From Candidatus Woesearchaeota archaeon CG10_big_fil_rev_8_21_14_0_10_36_11 (GTDB lineage: Archaea; Nanobdellota; Nanobdellia; Woesearchaeales; GW2011-AR9): 22,361 nucleotides of DNA. Both the position numbers and the translations under genes were made by a program. Location: assembly GCA_002762845.1 (NCBI GenBank), contig PCYB01000036.1:1-22361 (forward strand). Direction: 5' to 3'. The notes beneath the pieces are model-generated. The model was given only the letters and a program-made list of their open reading frames with translations. It searched no databases and had not been told where the DNA came from. Positions 7,069 through 13,756 of the stretch are shown piece after piece. Positions within the stretch are counted from its first letter, which is position 1, and each line of letters opens with the position of its first letter.

Positions 7069-7130
7069 GTAATTCCTAAAAATTTCACACTTTCAAAGGG
7101 TCGTATATAAACCCACACCCCACTGGACAA
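7050..7130. repeat. 10-base inverted repeat around a divergent promoter region
   Basis: TTGTCCAGTG (7050-7059) and CACTGGACAA (7121-7130) are exact reverse complements. They flank the GTG start and TATA box of the minus-strand membrane-protein gene. The spacing of about 60 bases suggests two half-sites for a DNA-binding protein rather than an RNA hairpin, because a minus transcript starting near 7082 would contain only one arm. Confidence 0.45.
7104..7111. promoter_or_regulatory. TATA box, probably for the minus-strand gene, possibly bidirectional
   Basis: TATATAAA here reads TTTATATA on the minus strand, where it would start transcription near 7082, 14 bases before the GTG at 7068. On the plus strand it could start transcription near 7132, upstream of the microprotein ORFs, with both arms of the 7148/7188 repeat in the RNA. 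Confidence 0.4.
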
Positions 7131-7142
7131 CCACGGATAGAC

Positions 7143-7151
7143 TATATAAAT
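7143..7151 (+). promoter_or_regulatory. TATA box of the microprotein unit
   Basis: TATATAAAT would set transcription start near 7172, leaving a leader of about 20 bases that contains the SD GAGGTGAT before ATG 7191. Confidence 0.55.
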
Positions 7152-7188
7152 CACCTCAACTATGAAGATATCTAAAGAGAGGTGATTT
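7148..7188. repeat. Perfect 10-base inverted repeat whose right arm is the SD sequence
   Basis: AAATCACCTC (7148-7157) and GAGGTGATTT (7179-7188) are exact reverse complements with a 21-base spacer. The right arm contains the SD of the first microprotein; the left arm overlaps the TATA box and equals an anti-SD. If transcription starts at the upstream promoter the RNA could fold and hide the SD. If it starts near 7172 only the right arm is transcribed and the repeat would act as a DNA operator. Confidence 0.55.
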
Positions 7189-7190
7189 GT

Positions 7191-7319
7191 ATGATTGATC
7201 TTACAACAAGAACAATACAAAAATTATTTGAGGAGCAAGTAAGAATGTTAACACAACAGTCTTTAATGCACAAAGAAGACTCGTTTGATTATCAGTTAAG
7301 TGGTGGGTGGCTCCAATGA
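7191..7319 (+). CDS. Putative 42-residue microprotein (first of an overlapping pair)
   Basis: ATG at 7191 is preceded by a strong SD, GAGGTGAT (7179-7186), 4 bases before the start codon, among the best SD matches in the window. The product begins MIDLTTRTIQKLFEEQ and ends SGGWLQ; it is mostly helical and charged with no membrane segment. The TGA stop overlaps the next ATG in the arrangement ATGA, a hallmark of translational coupling. No similarity was recognised. A TATA box lies upstream and a hairpin terminator downstream, so the pair forms a compact transcription unit. Support comes from context only, and a chance ORF is possible. Confidence 0.6.
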   Translation: MIDLTTRTIQKLFEEQVRMLTQQSLMHKEDSFDYQLSGGWLQ

Positions 7320-7432
7320 ACCTCAAAACAAGAATCCTTGATTTACTGACAAAATATCAAAACAACGAGTATGAATGGTACTGTGTCCTTAAAGATAGAC
7401 AGATGTTCATTGACGATTTTCATGTTCACTAA
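7316..7432 (+). CDS. Putative 38-residue microprotein (second of the pair)
   Basis: This begins inside the stop of the first microprotein (ATGA at 7316-7319) and ends with TAA at 7430-7432. The product begins MNLKTRILDLLTKYQNN and ends MFIDDFHVH. It shares the pattern L-x-T-R-x-[IL]-x-x-L-x-x-x-Q with the start of the first microprotein, hinting at a tandem duplication. A weak G-rich stretch, GGTGGGTGG, lies just before it and could be its SD. There is no signal peptide or membrane helix, and no family was recognised. Confidence 0.5.
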   Translation: MNLKTRILDLLTKYQNNEYEWYCVLKDRQMFIDDFHVH

Positions 7433-7466
7433 TACAACCAGCCAACCAACCTCTGGAAGACACCTT

Positions 7467-7496
7467 CTGGCCTTCGGGCCAGTTTTTTCTTTTTTT
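7467..7496 (+). terminator. Hairpin plus T-tract terminator of bacterial appearance
   Basis: CTGGCC (7467-7472) and GGCCAG (7477-7482) form a perfect six-pair stem closed by the very stable TTCG loop. Six T, one C and seven T follow (7483-7496). It ends the microprotein unit and insulates tsaC, which has its own promoter at 7509. Most archaeal terminators are bare T-tracts, so a GC-rich stem here is notable. Confidence 0.8.
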
Positions 7497-7508
7497 ACAG
7501 GAATAAAA

Positions 7509-7516
7509 TATATAAA
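7509..7516 (+). promoter_or_regulatory. TATA box of tsaC
   Basis: TATATAAA is centred about 27 bases before the ATG at 7540, giving a leaderless or nearly leaderless transcript just after the terminator. Confidence 0.55.
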
Positions 7517-7539
7517 CTTGTACTGACATTCTTATATGT

Positions 7540-8106
7540 ATGGAAATGTTGACAAAGACAGAGTTGTATGTACGTCGCAGAGAGATAGTTGATAAGATAC
7601 AAAAAGGTACACTGTTTATTTATCCCACAGATACAATTTATGGTTTAGGATGTAATGCGGAAGATGACCATGCAGTTGCAAAAATCCGAAAAATTAAAAG
7701 ACTATCTGCTACACCACTTTCTGTTATCGTTCCATCGGTAGATTGGATTCGTGACAATTGTGTTATAACAAAAAAAACAGAAATGTGGTTACAAAAATTA
7801 CCCGGACCATTTACTTTAATTCTTCAACTTAAAAATAAACATGCAGTTGCAGAAAATGTAGCTCCAAAATCAAAAACAATTGGTATTAGATTCATCGACC
7901 ATTGGTTTATGGAGACTATACAAAAGTGTGGTGTTCCGCTCATTACAACGTCTGCAAATAAACGTGGAGAACCGTTTATGACATCTGTTGACGATCTTAA
8001 TAAAGATATTGAAAGAAACATTGAATTTATGATTTACGAAGGAAAGAAAAAAGGTCGACCTTCAAAGATTGTCGATGTTGAGACAGAAAAGGTTATAGAA
8101 CGTTAA
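7540..8106 (+). CDS. tsaC: Threonylcarbamoyl-AMP synthase (TsaC/YrdC/Sua5 core)
   Basis: The 188-residue product is a YrdC-domain enzyme that makes L-threonylcarbamoyl-adenylate from threonine, bicarbonate and ATP, the first step of the universal t6A37 modification of ANN-reading tRNAs in the cytoplasm. Diagnostic motifs are GTLFIYPTDTIYGLGCNA (about 23-40), the KIKR substrate-binding segment (52-55), a PGPFTLIL strand, and the ITTSANKRGEP loop near 135-145. It has only the catalytic YrdC domain and lacks the C-terminal Sua5 domain, as in TsaC. Its TAA overlaps the stop of the convergent aminopeptidase gene by three bases (8104-8105 shared with 8103-8105). The start at 7540 fits the TATA box; a second ATG lies two codons later. 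Confidence 0.92.
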   Translation: MEMLTKTELYVRRREIVDKIQKGTLFIYPTDTIYGLGCNAEDDHAVAKIRKIKRLSATPLSVIVPSVDWIRDNCVITKKTEMWLQKLPGPFTLILQLKNKHAVAENVAPKSKTIGIRFIDHWFMETIQKCGVPLITTSANKRGEPFMTSVDDLNKDIERNIEFMIYEGKKKGRPSKIVDVETEKVIER

Positions 8107-9149
8107 TATTCCATCCTTTGGCCATCAACATAAAATGTTGGTTTCTTAAACACTTGGTCACCATGATAAATCGTTTTTATTTCGCCACCAAACCAATAAT
8201 TACTTCCCATCGCAATATGGCCTGTTCCATACACTTTCTCGTCTAATATTAACGAACCTATTAAAACCGCACTAGGATTTATTCCAACACCTAACTCTGC
8301 AACGTGCCGAACCCTGTACGGATATTTTGCTCTATCTTCATGTTTTTGAAATGTTTGTTCTAACAAATGTGCGTTTGCACCTTCAATACGTACGACTCGT
8401 CCTTTTTCTATATGCAGAATGAGCGGTTCTTTAAGGAGGATTGCACCATCTTCTGTCCTCATACTTCCGTCAACAACAACTTTTCCATTAACACCATAAT
8501 ATCCTTTTGGTGGAATGTACACTTCTCCTGCAGGCATGTTTCCGCCACTTCCACGTTCATGATATTCTCCAGTATTGATAATTGCATGCATTCCTTCAAC
8601 ATCAAACGTGACGTCCGTTCCCGCCTCCGTTTTTACCCTAATTTCCTTTGCTTTGTCCCACATTTTTTTGATTTTCAATGCTCTCTTTTTCATTTTCGAA
8701 TGAGGAACATTCATTGTTTCCATGAAAATGTCAAAGTAGGTTTCGTTAACATCCCCCAAACTTGTTGCAGAAAGGAACCTATGTCCTCTTTCTGTACAGA
8801 AAGTCCTGAAACTCTTTTCATTACCAAACCGGCCAATCTTATTTGATACAGCAACAATAATAATATTATTCATTTCAATATTTTGTATTGCTTTTACTAT
8901 GTGATCATCTGCAAACATAAATCCCTTTTTAATATCTTGGAACAATAACGTTACATCAAACCCTTTCTGCTTTGCAGCATAATAATATCCATACCCTAAC
9001 ATTGGCGCAAGCGTATTAGTTTTGGTTCCATAATCGCTCACGATAAGAATATGTTCATTTTTTGGCTTGAGCGAACTTTTCAGTATTTTATAAAATTTTG
9101 AGCTTTGTTTTTCTACTGTGCTCGTGATTGTTTTAGGAAGGCCAAACAT
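8103..9149 (-). CDS. M29 family metalloaminopeptidase
   Basis: The 348-residue product resembles the M29 (aminopeptidase T/AmpS) family of dinuclear metal enzymes, which remove N-terminal residues from peptides in the cytoplasm. Candidate metal and catalytic residues are in the expected order: Glu209 in NMPAGEVY, Glu285 in AELGVGIN, His311 in GTGHIAMG, and His329 and Asp331 in YHGDQVF. The N-terminal domain (1-160) has the alternating strand-helix pattern expected. It is somewhat shorter than the roughly 400-residue bacterial enzymes. It appears leaderless, with a TATA box 25 bases upstream, and its 3' end overlaps that of tsaC. The peptide specificity cannot be told from the sequence. Confidence 0.88.
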   Translation of the reverse strand: MFGLPKTITSTVEKQSSKFYKILKSSLKPKNEHILIVSDYGTKTNTLAPMLGYGYYYAAKQKGFDVTLLFQDIKKGFMFADDHIVKAIQNIEMNNIIIVAVSNKIGRFGNEKSFRTFCTERGHRFLSATSLGDVNETYFDIFMETMNVPHSKMKKRALKIKKMWDKAKEIRVKTEAGTDVTFDVEGMHAIINTGEYHERGSGGNMPAGEVYIPPKGYYGVNGKVVVDGSMRTEDGAILLKEPLILHIEKGRVVRIEGANAHLLEQTFQKHEDRAKYPYRVRHVAELGVGINPSAVLIGSLILDEKVYGTGHIAMGSNYWFGGEIKTIYHGDQVFKKPTFYVDGQRMEY

Positions 9150-9170
9150 GTTTTTTTGAAGAACGTCAGC

Positions 9171-9178
9171 TTTTAAAA
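9171..9178 (-). promoter_or_regulatory. TATA box of the M29 aminopeptidase gene
   Basis: TTTTAAAA, flanked to read CTTTTAAAAG, is centred 25 bases before the minus-strand ATG at 9149. Confidence 0.5.
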
Positions 9179-9246
9179 GATTTAGTTAGTGGAGAATGTA
9201 TTATTTTTTTTAAATCTTACAAACAAAGAAACCTTTGTCACTCATT

Positions 9247-10209
9247 TCATTCGTTCGGCGGTATTTTTCGTATCTTACACACGAAAAAACCTTCCGTATC
9301 ATTATCCTGTGGCCAGATACGCACACATTTCTGCACTTGTTTATTATATGTTACTTTCTTAAATCCAGTGATAGGTTTTGATGTGTTCAACCCTTCTAAC
9401 ATAACCTGAACAACTTCTGCGGTATCAAACCGTTCCAATAATGTATGGATAACGCCTTCGTTCTCTTCTGGTTCAACGGAACACGTGGAATATACCAATT
9501 CACCACCAGGCTTTAAGTTATTGAATGCATTGACAAGCAGTTCAACCTGTTGTTTTGCCAATTTAGTAATCATACCTGCGTTCCAGATAGTAATAGTTTT
9601 CAAACTTTTACGAATAGTTCCTGTGCCGGAACAGGGAGCATCAACTAAAATCTTATCAAATTGAAATTCATAAAACCGTTTCCCGTGCATTAATGTAATT
9701 ATTGTATTTGTTACTCCACTACGTTGAACATTAATACCCAACGATTGTAGTCGTTGTCCTTTGTAATCATTTGCAATAAGAATTCCTTTATTGTTCATCA
9801 TGGCTGCCATTTGCGTAGTCTTGCTTCCGGGCGAAGCGCACATATCTAACACAATATCACCTGGTTGTGGCCGTAACACAACTGGGGGAATCATTGACGC
9901 TGCTTCCTGCACATATATCTTTCCAAGATGATGTTCTAACAAATTACCAACATCTTTCCTATCCGGATGAGATATCCAAAACCCTTCTTTACACCACGGT
10001 ACTTGTTCCAAGATCCACCCTTTTGCTTTAATGGATGTTGTTGTTTCCTTAACGGTTGTTATAAGCGTATTTATTCGTATACTTCGCCGTAAAAATGATA
10101 ATGAATATTTTTTAAATTCGTCCCAGTTTGTTAATTGTGCATATCGTTCTATGAACGCTGATTTAAATTCAATGTGTACTGTTGATGGTATTGCTGTTAG
10201 TTTTGACAT
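9247..10209 (-). CDS. NOL1/NOP2/Sun family RNA (cytosine-5) methyltransferase
   Basis: The 320-residue product is an S-adenosylmethionine-dependent RNA m5C methyltransferase. Motif I DMCASPGSKT (122-131) binds the cofactor. Motif IV DAPCSGTGT (190-198) supplies Cys193, and motif VI YSTCSVEPEENE (240-251) supplies the catalytic Cys243, the two-cysteine arrangement of the RsmB/Nop2/NSUN family. An N-terminal region with RINTL and GWILEQVPWC matches the usual pre-catalytic domain. The target could be tRNA (archaeal Trm4 type) or rRNA; the sequence alone does not decide. It appears leaderless, with TTTAAATAT centred 25 bases upstream. The 97 bases between it and the M29 gene hold only the M29 promoter and a short ACAAAG/CTTTGT hairpin at 9223-9238. 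Confidence 0.93.
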   Translation of the reverse strand: MSKLTAIPSTVHIEFKSAFIERYAQLTNWDEFKKYSLSFLRRSIRINTLITTVKETTTSIKAKGWILEQVPWCKEGFWISHPDRKDVGNLLEHHLGKIYVQEAASMIPPVVLRPQPGDIVLDMCASPGSKTTQMAAMMNNKGILIANDYKGQRLQSLGINVQRSGVTNTIITLMHGKRFYEFQFDKILVDAPCSGTGTIRKSLKTITIWNAGMITKLAKQQVELLVNAFNNLKPGGELVYSTCSVEPEENEGVIHTLLERFDTAEVVQVMLEGLNTSKPITGFKKVTYNKQVQKCVRIWPQDNDTEGFFVCKIRKIPPNE

Positions 10210-10230
10210 GTACTCAGAATATGTTCTTGT

Positions 10231-10239
10231 TTTAAATAT
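10231..10239 (-). promoter_or_regulatory. TATA box of the RNA methyltransferase gene
   Basis: The minus strand reads ATATTTAAA, centred 25 bases before the ATG at 10209. It lies just before the stop of the GNAT gene (10242), so the two minus-strand genes have separate promoters. Confidence 0.5.
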
Positions 10240-10241
10240 GT

Positions 10242-10691
10242 TTAGGAAAAACTTTTACCTACCACGAAACACGTTTCGCCCCATCTATAATGATTATGTA
10301 AAGCACCTTCTTCTTTATAACCTTGTTCTTTCAAGAAATTCATACTTTTTTCATTTTCTGCTATTGTCAATTCAACCTTTGCAGTATCTGAATGAGCCCG
10401 TACTCTTCTTTCTGCTTCTGTCAACAATTCTTTTCCATTATCTTTATCATTAAATGCAAAATGTCGGAATTTCCACCGCGTATGGGTTCCTTCATCTTTT
10501 TCTACTACAAGAAATACTGTCCCCACTATTTTGTTTTCTTGATCATTAACAAGAACTGTCTCTTTCTGTGTCGTAATATATGTAATGATATCTTTTTTTT
10601 CTTTCTGGAATATGTTGTGCGTTGAGAAAAATGACTTTAATAATTCAACCAATTGTTCATAATCTTGTTTCTGTGCTTCTCGTATTGCCAT
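10242..10691 (-). CDS. GNAT family N-acetyltransferase
   Basis: The 149-residue product begins MAIREAQKQDYEQLVELLKSF, the usual first strand and helix of a GCN5-related acetyltransferase. Continuing features are a strand with VGTVFLVVE, the strand HFAFND before the cofactor loop, a helix with GKELLTEAERRV, and the closing ENEKSMNFLKEQGYKEEG segment. The acetyl-CoA loop is degenerate (NDKDNGKELL instead of RGKGIGKKLL), although GNAT loops vary. The substrate is unknown; it may be a small molecule or a protein amine. A longer in-frame extension upstream would run through the TATA box and across the divergent GAPDH promoter, so ATG 10691 is chosen. The TATA box reads GTTTTATATTAG on the minus strand at 10712-10723. 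Confidence 0.8.
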   Translation of the reverse strand: MAIREAQKQDYEQLVELLKSFFSTHNIFQKEKKDIITYITTQKETVLVNDQENKIVGTVFLVVEKDEGTHTRWKFRHFAFNDKDNGKELLTEAERRVRAHSDTAKVELTIAENEKSMNFLKEQGYKEEGALHNHYRWGETCFVVGKSFS

Positions 10692-10711
10692 TAGTATATT
10701 AAATCTAAATA

Positions 10712-10744
10712 CTAATATAAAACTTTTGCCAAAACCTATATAAA
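10712..10744. promoter_or_regulatory. Divergent promoters of the GNAT and GAPDH genes
   Basis: The minus-strand box GTTTTATATTAG (10712-10723) serves the acetyltransferase; the plus-strand box TATATAAA (10737-10744) serves GAPDH and would start transcription near 10765. The two boxes are about 20 bases apart, so the two promoters may compete. Confidence 0.55.
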
Positions 10745-10785
10745 CACTCAAATCTTTCTCAAATATGGTAAAGAGGTGTATACGT

Positions 10786-11787
10786 ATGATCAACGTTGCA
10801 ATTAACGGTTTTGGAAGAATTGGGAGGATGGTGTTTCGTGCTGGATATAAAGATAAAAAGATTAACTTTGTTGCTATCAACGACTTAACGGACACAAAAA
10901 ATCTTGCTCATTTATTGCAGTACGATTCTGTTCACGGACCACTTTTAGAAAGAGTAACGTACACAAAAAATTCTCTTATAATTGGAAACAAGAAAGTACA
11001 CGTTTTTGCTGAGAAAGATCCTACTTGTTTACCATGGAAAAAATATAACGTTGATGTGGTGGTTGAATCTACAGGACTTTTCCGAGCATATGATGATGCC
11101 AAAAAACATTTGCAGGCAGGCGCTACAAAAGTATTACTTTCTGCTAACTGTAAAAATGACGATACTGGAAAAATTAAAACATTGATTAAAGGGGTTAATC
11201 TAGAGATCTACAACAAGAGTAAAGATCATATTGTCAGTAAAGGTTCTTGCACCACAACGTGCTTATCTCCAATTGTTAAAGTTTTACATGATGCGTTAGG
11301 TATCGAAAGAGGGTTTATGACGACAGTTCATTCTGTAACGAACACACAACGAATCCTTGACGCTCCTCATAAAGATTTGCGTGAAGCTCGTTCAATCTTG
11401 AACAATATTATCCCTACAGAAACGGGAGCAGCAGTTGCCGTTACACGGGTTATACCTGCGCTTAAAAGTCACATTGACGGAATGGCTATGCGCGTTCCTA
11501 CTCAGGATGGATCAATTGTTGACTTTACGTGTATTGTCAAAAAGAATACGTCTGTGGAAGAGGTTAACAAAATATTCAAAAATGCAAGTACAAAATCAAT
11601 GAAAGGAATAATTCAATATTCTGAGGAAGAATTGGTAAGTACCGATATTATTGGCAATCCATATTCTGCCATCTTTGACTCCAAATTAACGAAAGTTGAT
11701 GGTAGAATGGTTAAGATTTTAGCATGGTATGATAATGAGTGGGGATACAGTAGCAGAATGGTTGATATGATAAAGTTCATGTTTTAA
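10786..11787 (+). CDS. gap: Class I (bacterial-type) glyceraldehyde-3-phosphate dehydrogenase
   Basis: The 333-residue product is a class I GAPDH, which oxidises glyceraldehyde 3-phosphate to 1,3-bisphosphoglycerate in glycolysis. It has Rossmann motif INGFGRIGR (6-14), AINDLTD (30-36, with Asp33 suggesting NAD preference), the catalytic Cys155 in GSCTTTCLSP, base His182 in TTVHSVTNTQ, and YDNEWGYSSRMVD near the end. The usual Asn after SCTT is Thr158, and the NIIPTSTGAAKAV segment reads NIIPTETGAAVAV, so phosphate contacts may be altered. Most archaea use the unrelated class II enzyme; class I genes occur in several archaeal groups by transfer. ATG 10786 is chosen for its SD GAGGTG (10773-10778) and family fit; ATG 10765, close to the predicted transcription start, would add seven residues. 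Confidence 0.93.
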   Translation: MINVAINGFGRIGRMVFRAGYKDKKINFVAINDLTDTKNLAHLLQYDSVHGPLLERVTYTKNSLIIGNKKVHVFAEKDPTCLPWKKYNVDVVVESTGLFRAYDDAKKHLQAGATKVLLSANCKNDDTGKIKTLIKGVNLEIYNKSKDHIVSKGSCTTTCLSPIVKVLHDALGIERGFMTTVHSVTNTQRILDAPHKDLREARSILNNIIPTETGAAVAVTRVIPALKSHIDGMAMRVPTQDGSIVDFTCIVKKNTSVEEVNKIFKNASTKSMKGIIQYSEEELVSTDIIGNPYSAIFDSKLTKVDGRMVKILAWYDNEWGYSSRMVDMIKFMF

Positions 11788-11789
11788 AT

Positions 11790-11814
11790 AGTTAGTCTTA
11801 TTGATAGATTAACT
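11790..11814. terminator. Shared stem-loop between the convergent GAPDH and RSH genes
   Basis: AGTTAGTC (11790-11797) can pair with GATTAACT (11807-11814) over eight pairs including one G-U, with a nine-base loop. It fills the 26-base space between the two stops. It could end either transcript, but no long T-tract follows. Confidence 0.3.
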
Positions 11815-13709
11815 CATTCAAAAATAATTCTTTTAAACCCCTTTACTTTACCAACACGAAGTATTAACTCTTTAAGATGATTCAAATCTCGCGGAATAAC
11901 AGAAAATGAACATTCTACAACATTCTCTCCAATCATTTTTGCTTTCGCTTCTTTTACTTCAAACCGTGCATTGACAATTGTATGTAACAAGTCTGCTAAA
12001 AGGCCGCTTCGTTCTGTTGCCTTTACATAAAATCTAATCCTCTGATTAAACGTTTCCTTCCATTGAACTGGAACCCACCGATGTTCTTCTTTCAATGCAG
12101 CTTTGCACTCTCTTGTGTGTACCGAGATAATCTTTCGTTTTGTGATTATACCAACGATATCTTGATCCGGAATTGCCATACAACATTTTGCTAAAACACA
12201 TGTGGCTTTTGGGAAATCGTCAGAATGAACTAATACTCCCTCTTCTTCCGTTGAAGCAGGTTTTATTCTTCTAAAATACAATGCAGGAAGTTTATCATAT
12301 GTCTTTAATGATTTACGAATTCTTTGCCGTGCTTTTGACGATAAAACTATTTTTATCCAGCCCCTTCGAGGCCGTTGATTTTTGTTTGTTACAATTTCAA
12401 CAACATCGCCTGAAATAAGTTTATGTTTTATAGGGACAAACGTTCCATTAACGCGGGCACCGACTGTTTGGTTACCAATATGTTCGTGGACAAGGTACGC
12501 AAAATCAAGTACCGTTGCTCCTTTAGGAAGTTCTTTCACGTCTCCTTTTGGTGTGTAACAATATATCTTATCGCCAAACAAATCTACTTTTATTGTTTGC
12601 AAGAACTCTTTATTTTCGAGGTTCTTCTGCATTTCTAAAACATTCTTTAACCATGCGACACGCCGTTCAAACAATTCATCTGAGTTTAATTTTTTATATT
12701 TCCAATGTGCTGCTAATCCTTCTTCAGAAAACTCTTCCATATCTGGGGTCCGTATTTGTACTTCTGCAACTTTTCCGTTAGGAAGTATAACTCCTGTATG
12801 GATTGATTGGTAAAAGTTAGGTTTTGGCGTTGCAATGTAATCTTTTAAACGTCCAGGAATTGGTTCAAATGCCTCGTGCAATATCCCCAAGAGTGTATAA
12901 CAATCCTTTACCTCGGGAACAATAACGCGAAGACCGAGAAGATCAAACAATTGATCGATTCCGATTTTCTTTTCTTGCATCTTTTTATAAATACTATATA
13001 CATGCTTTGGTCTCCCTTTTATTGTCTGTATTTCAACCTTTCCAGCACATGTTTTTCGTATGAGTGCAATTGCTTCATCAATACTTCTCTCCTGTTGTTC
13101 ACGTGACTCTTCGAAGTACGTCATTATCTCTTCTGATTTTCGTGGGTTAAGTGTCTTGAATGCAATGTCTTCAAGTTGTGTCCGTATTCTTTCTGCTCCT
13201 AGGCGGTACGCTAACGGCGCATATACATCTAACACATCTTGTGCAATCTTTTTCTGTTCTAACGGGGGGAGAACGTCAATGCTTCTCATATTGTCAAGTT
13301 TGTTTGCAAATTTTACAAAAATGGATCTTGTGTCTTGGACAGTTGTGATGATTATTTTACGTAATGAATCTGCACTTAGTTGAAGATTCCTACTTTTTAT
13401 TTCTTTAAGTTCATCTACTTCTTCCAGTAAACGAACAATTTCTGTTCCGAACAGAATCTTTAACTCTTCTTTTTTCATGTGGGGAAGTATTCCCTGCAGA
13501 ATACCTGCCATGACTGATTCTGCTTCAGAGTTGCTCTGTGCAAGGATTGTTGCGACGCGCATATTATGGTCAAAGAACGAATCTCCTGCAATGCGTTTCT
13601 TGTCCGAAAGTACTGCACGTGCAATGTTAATAGCCTTCTGAAAAAGAAGTATCTTTTCCTGCGGGTATTCTTTTCGTGTACATAATAATAGAAATTCGTT
13701 GACGTGCAT
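11814..13709 (-). CDS. rel: Long RelA/SpoT homologue, synthetase intact, hydrolase degenerate
   Basis: The 631-residue product has the whole long RSH layout: N-terminal HD region (about 20-150), (p)ppGpp synthetase domain (233-338), TGS domain (376-441), zinc-finger/conserved-cysteine region with Cys504, Cys509, Cys510 and Cys535, and a C-terminal ACT-like domain (558-631). The synthetase keeps GRPKHVYSIYKKM, Asp256 in FDLLGLRVIV, DYIATPKPN and Glu317 in EVQIRT, though the usual NGYQS is NFYQS. In the hydrolase the HD pair reads LQG (Gln72-Gly73) and ADRLHNMR reads ANKLDNMR, so only His48 of the usual metal ligands remains. It probably transfers pyrophosphate from ATP to GDP/GTP without degrading the product. 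ATG 13709 is preferred over 13760 because a TATA box lies at 13731-13739. Confidence 0.9.
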   Translation of the reverse strand: MHVNEFLLLCTRKEYPQEKILLFQKAINIARAVLSDKKRIAGDSFFDHNMRVATILAQSNSEAESVMAGILQGILPHMKKEELKILFGTEIVRLLEEVDELKEIKSRNLQLSADSLRKIIITTVQDTRSIFVKFANKLDNMRSIDVLPPLEQKKIAQDVLDVYAPLAYRLGAERIRTQLEDIAFKTLNPRKSEEIMTYFEESREQQERSIDEAIALIRKTCAGKVEIQTIKGRPKHVYSIYKKMQEKKIGIDQLFDLLGLRVIVPEVKDCYTLLGILHEAFEPIPGRLKDYIATPKPNFYQSIHTGVILPNGKVAEVQIRTPDMEEFSEEGLAAHWKYKKLNSDELFERRVAWLKNVLEMQKNLENKEFLQTIKVDLFGDKIYCYTPKGDVKELPKGATVLDFAYLVHEHIGNQTVGARVNGTFVPIKHKLISGDVVEIVTNKNQRPRRGWIKIVLSSKARQRIRKSLKTYDKLPALYFRRIKPASTEEEGVLVHSDDFPKATCVLAKCCMAIPDQDIVGIITKRKIISVHTRECKAALKEEHRWVPVQWKETFNQRIRFYVKATERSGLLADLLHTIVNARFEVKEAKAKMIGENVVECSFSVIPRDLNHLKELILRVGKVKGFKRIIFE

Positions 13710-13730
13710 AATGTTAAGAATGGGGCAGTT

Positions 13731-13739
13731 GTATAAAAA
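13731..13739 (-). promoter_or_regulatory. TATA box of the RSH gene
   Basis: The minus strand reads TTTTTATAC, centred about 26 bases before ATG 13709. The RSH gene thus has its own leaderless promoter, just after the stop of the upstream regulator gene (13757). Confidence 0.5.
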
Positions 13740-13756
13740 TATTTGGGAACGATATC

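Noticed and set aside
7130..7500. A structured RNA such as RNase P RNA or SRP RNA in the 7.1-7.5 kb gap
   Set aside because: None of the conserved motifs I would expect for these RNAs was found; two good ORFs with SD sites explain it better, although a novel small RNA is not excluded.
9223..9238. Hairpin ACAAAG/CTTTGT downstream of the RNA methyltransferase gene as a terminator
   Set aside because: On the minus strand it is followed by A-rich rather than T-rich sequence, so there is no support for termination.
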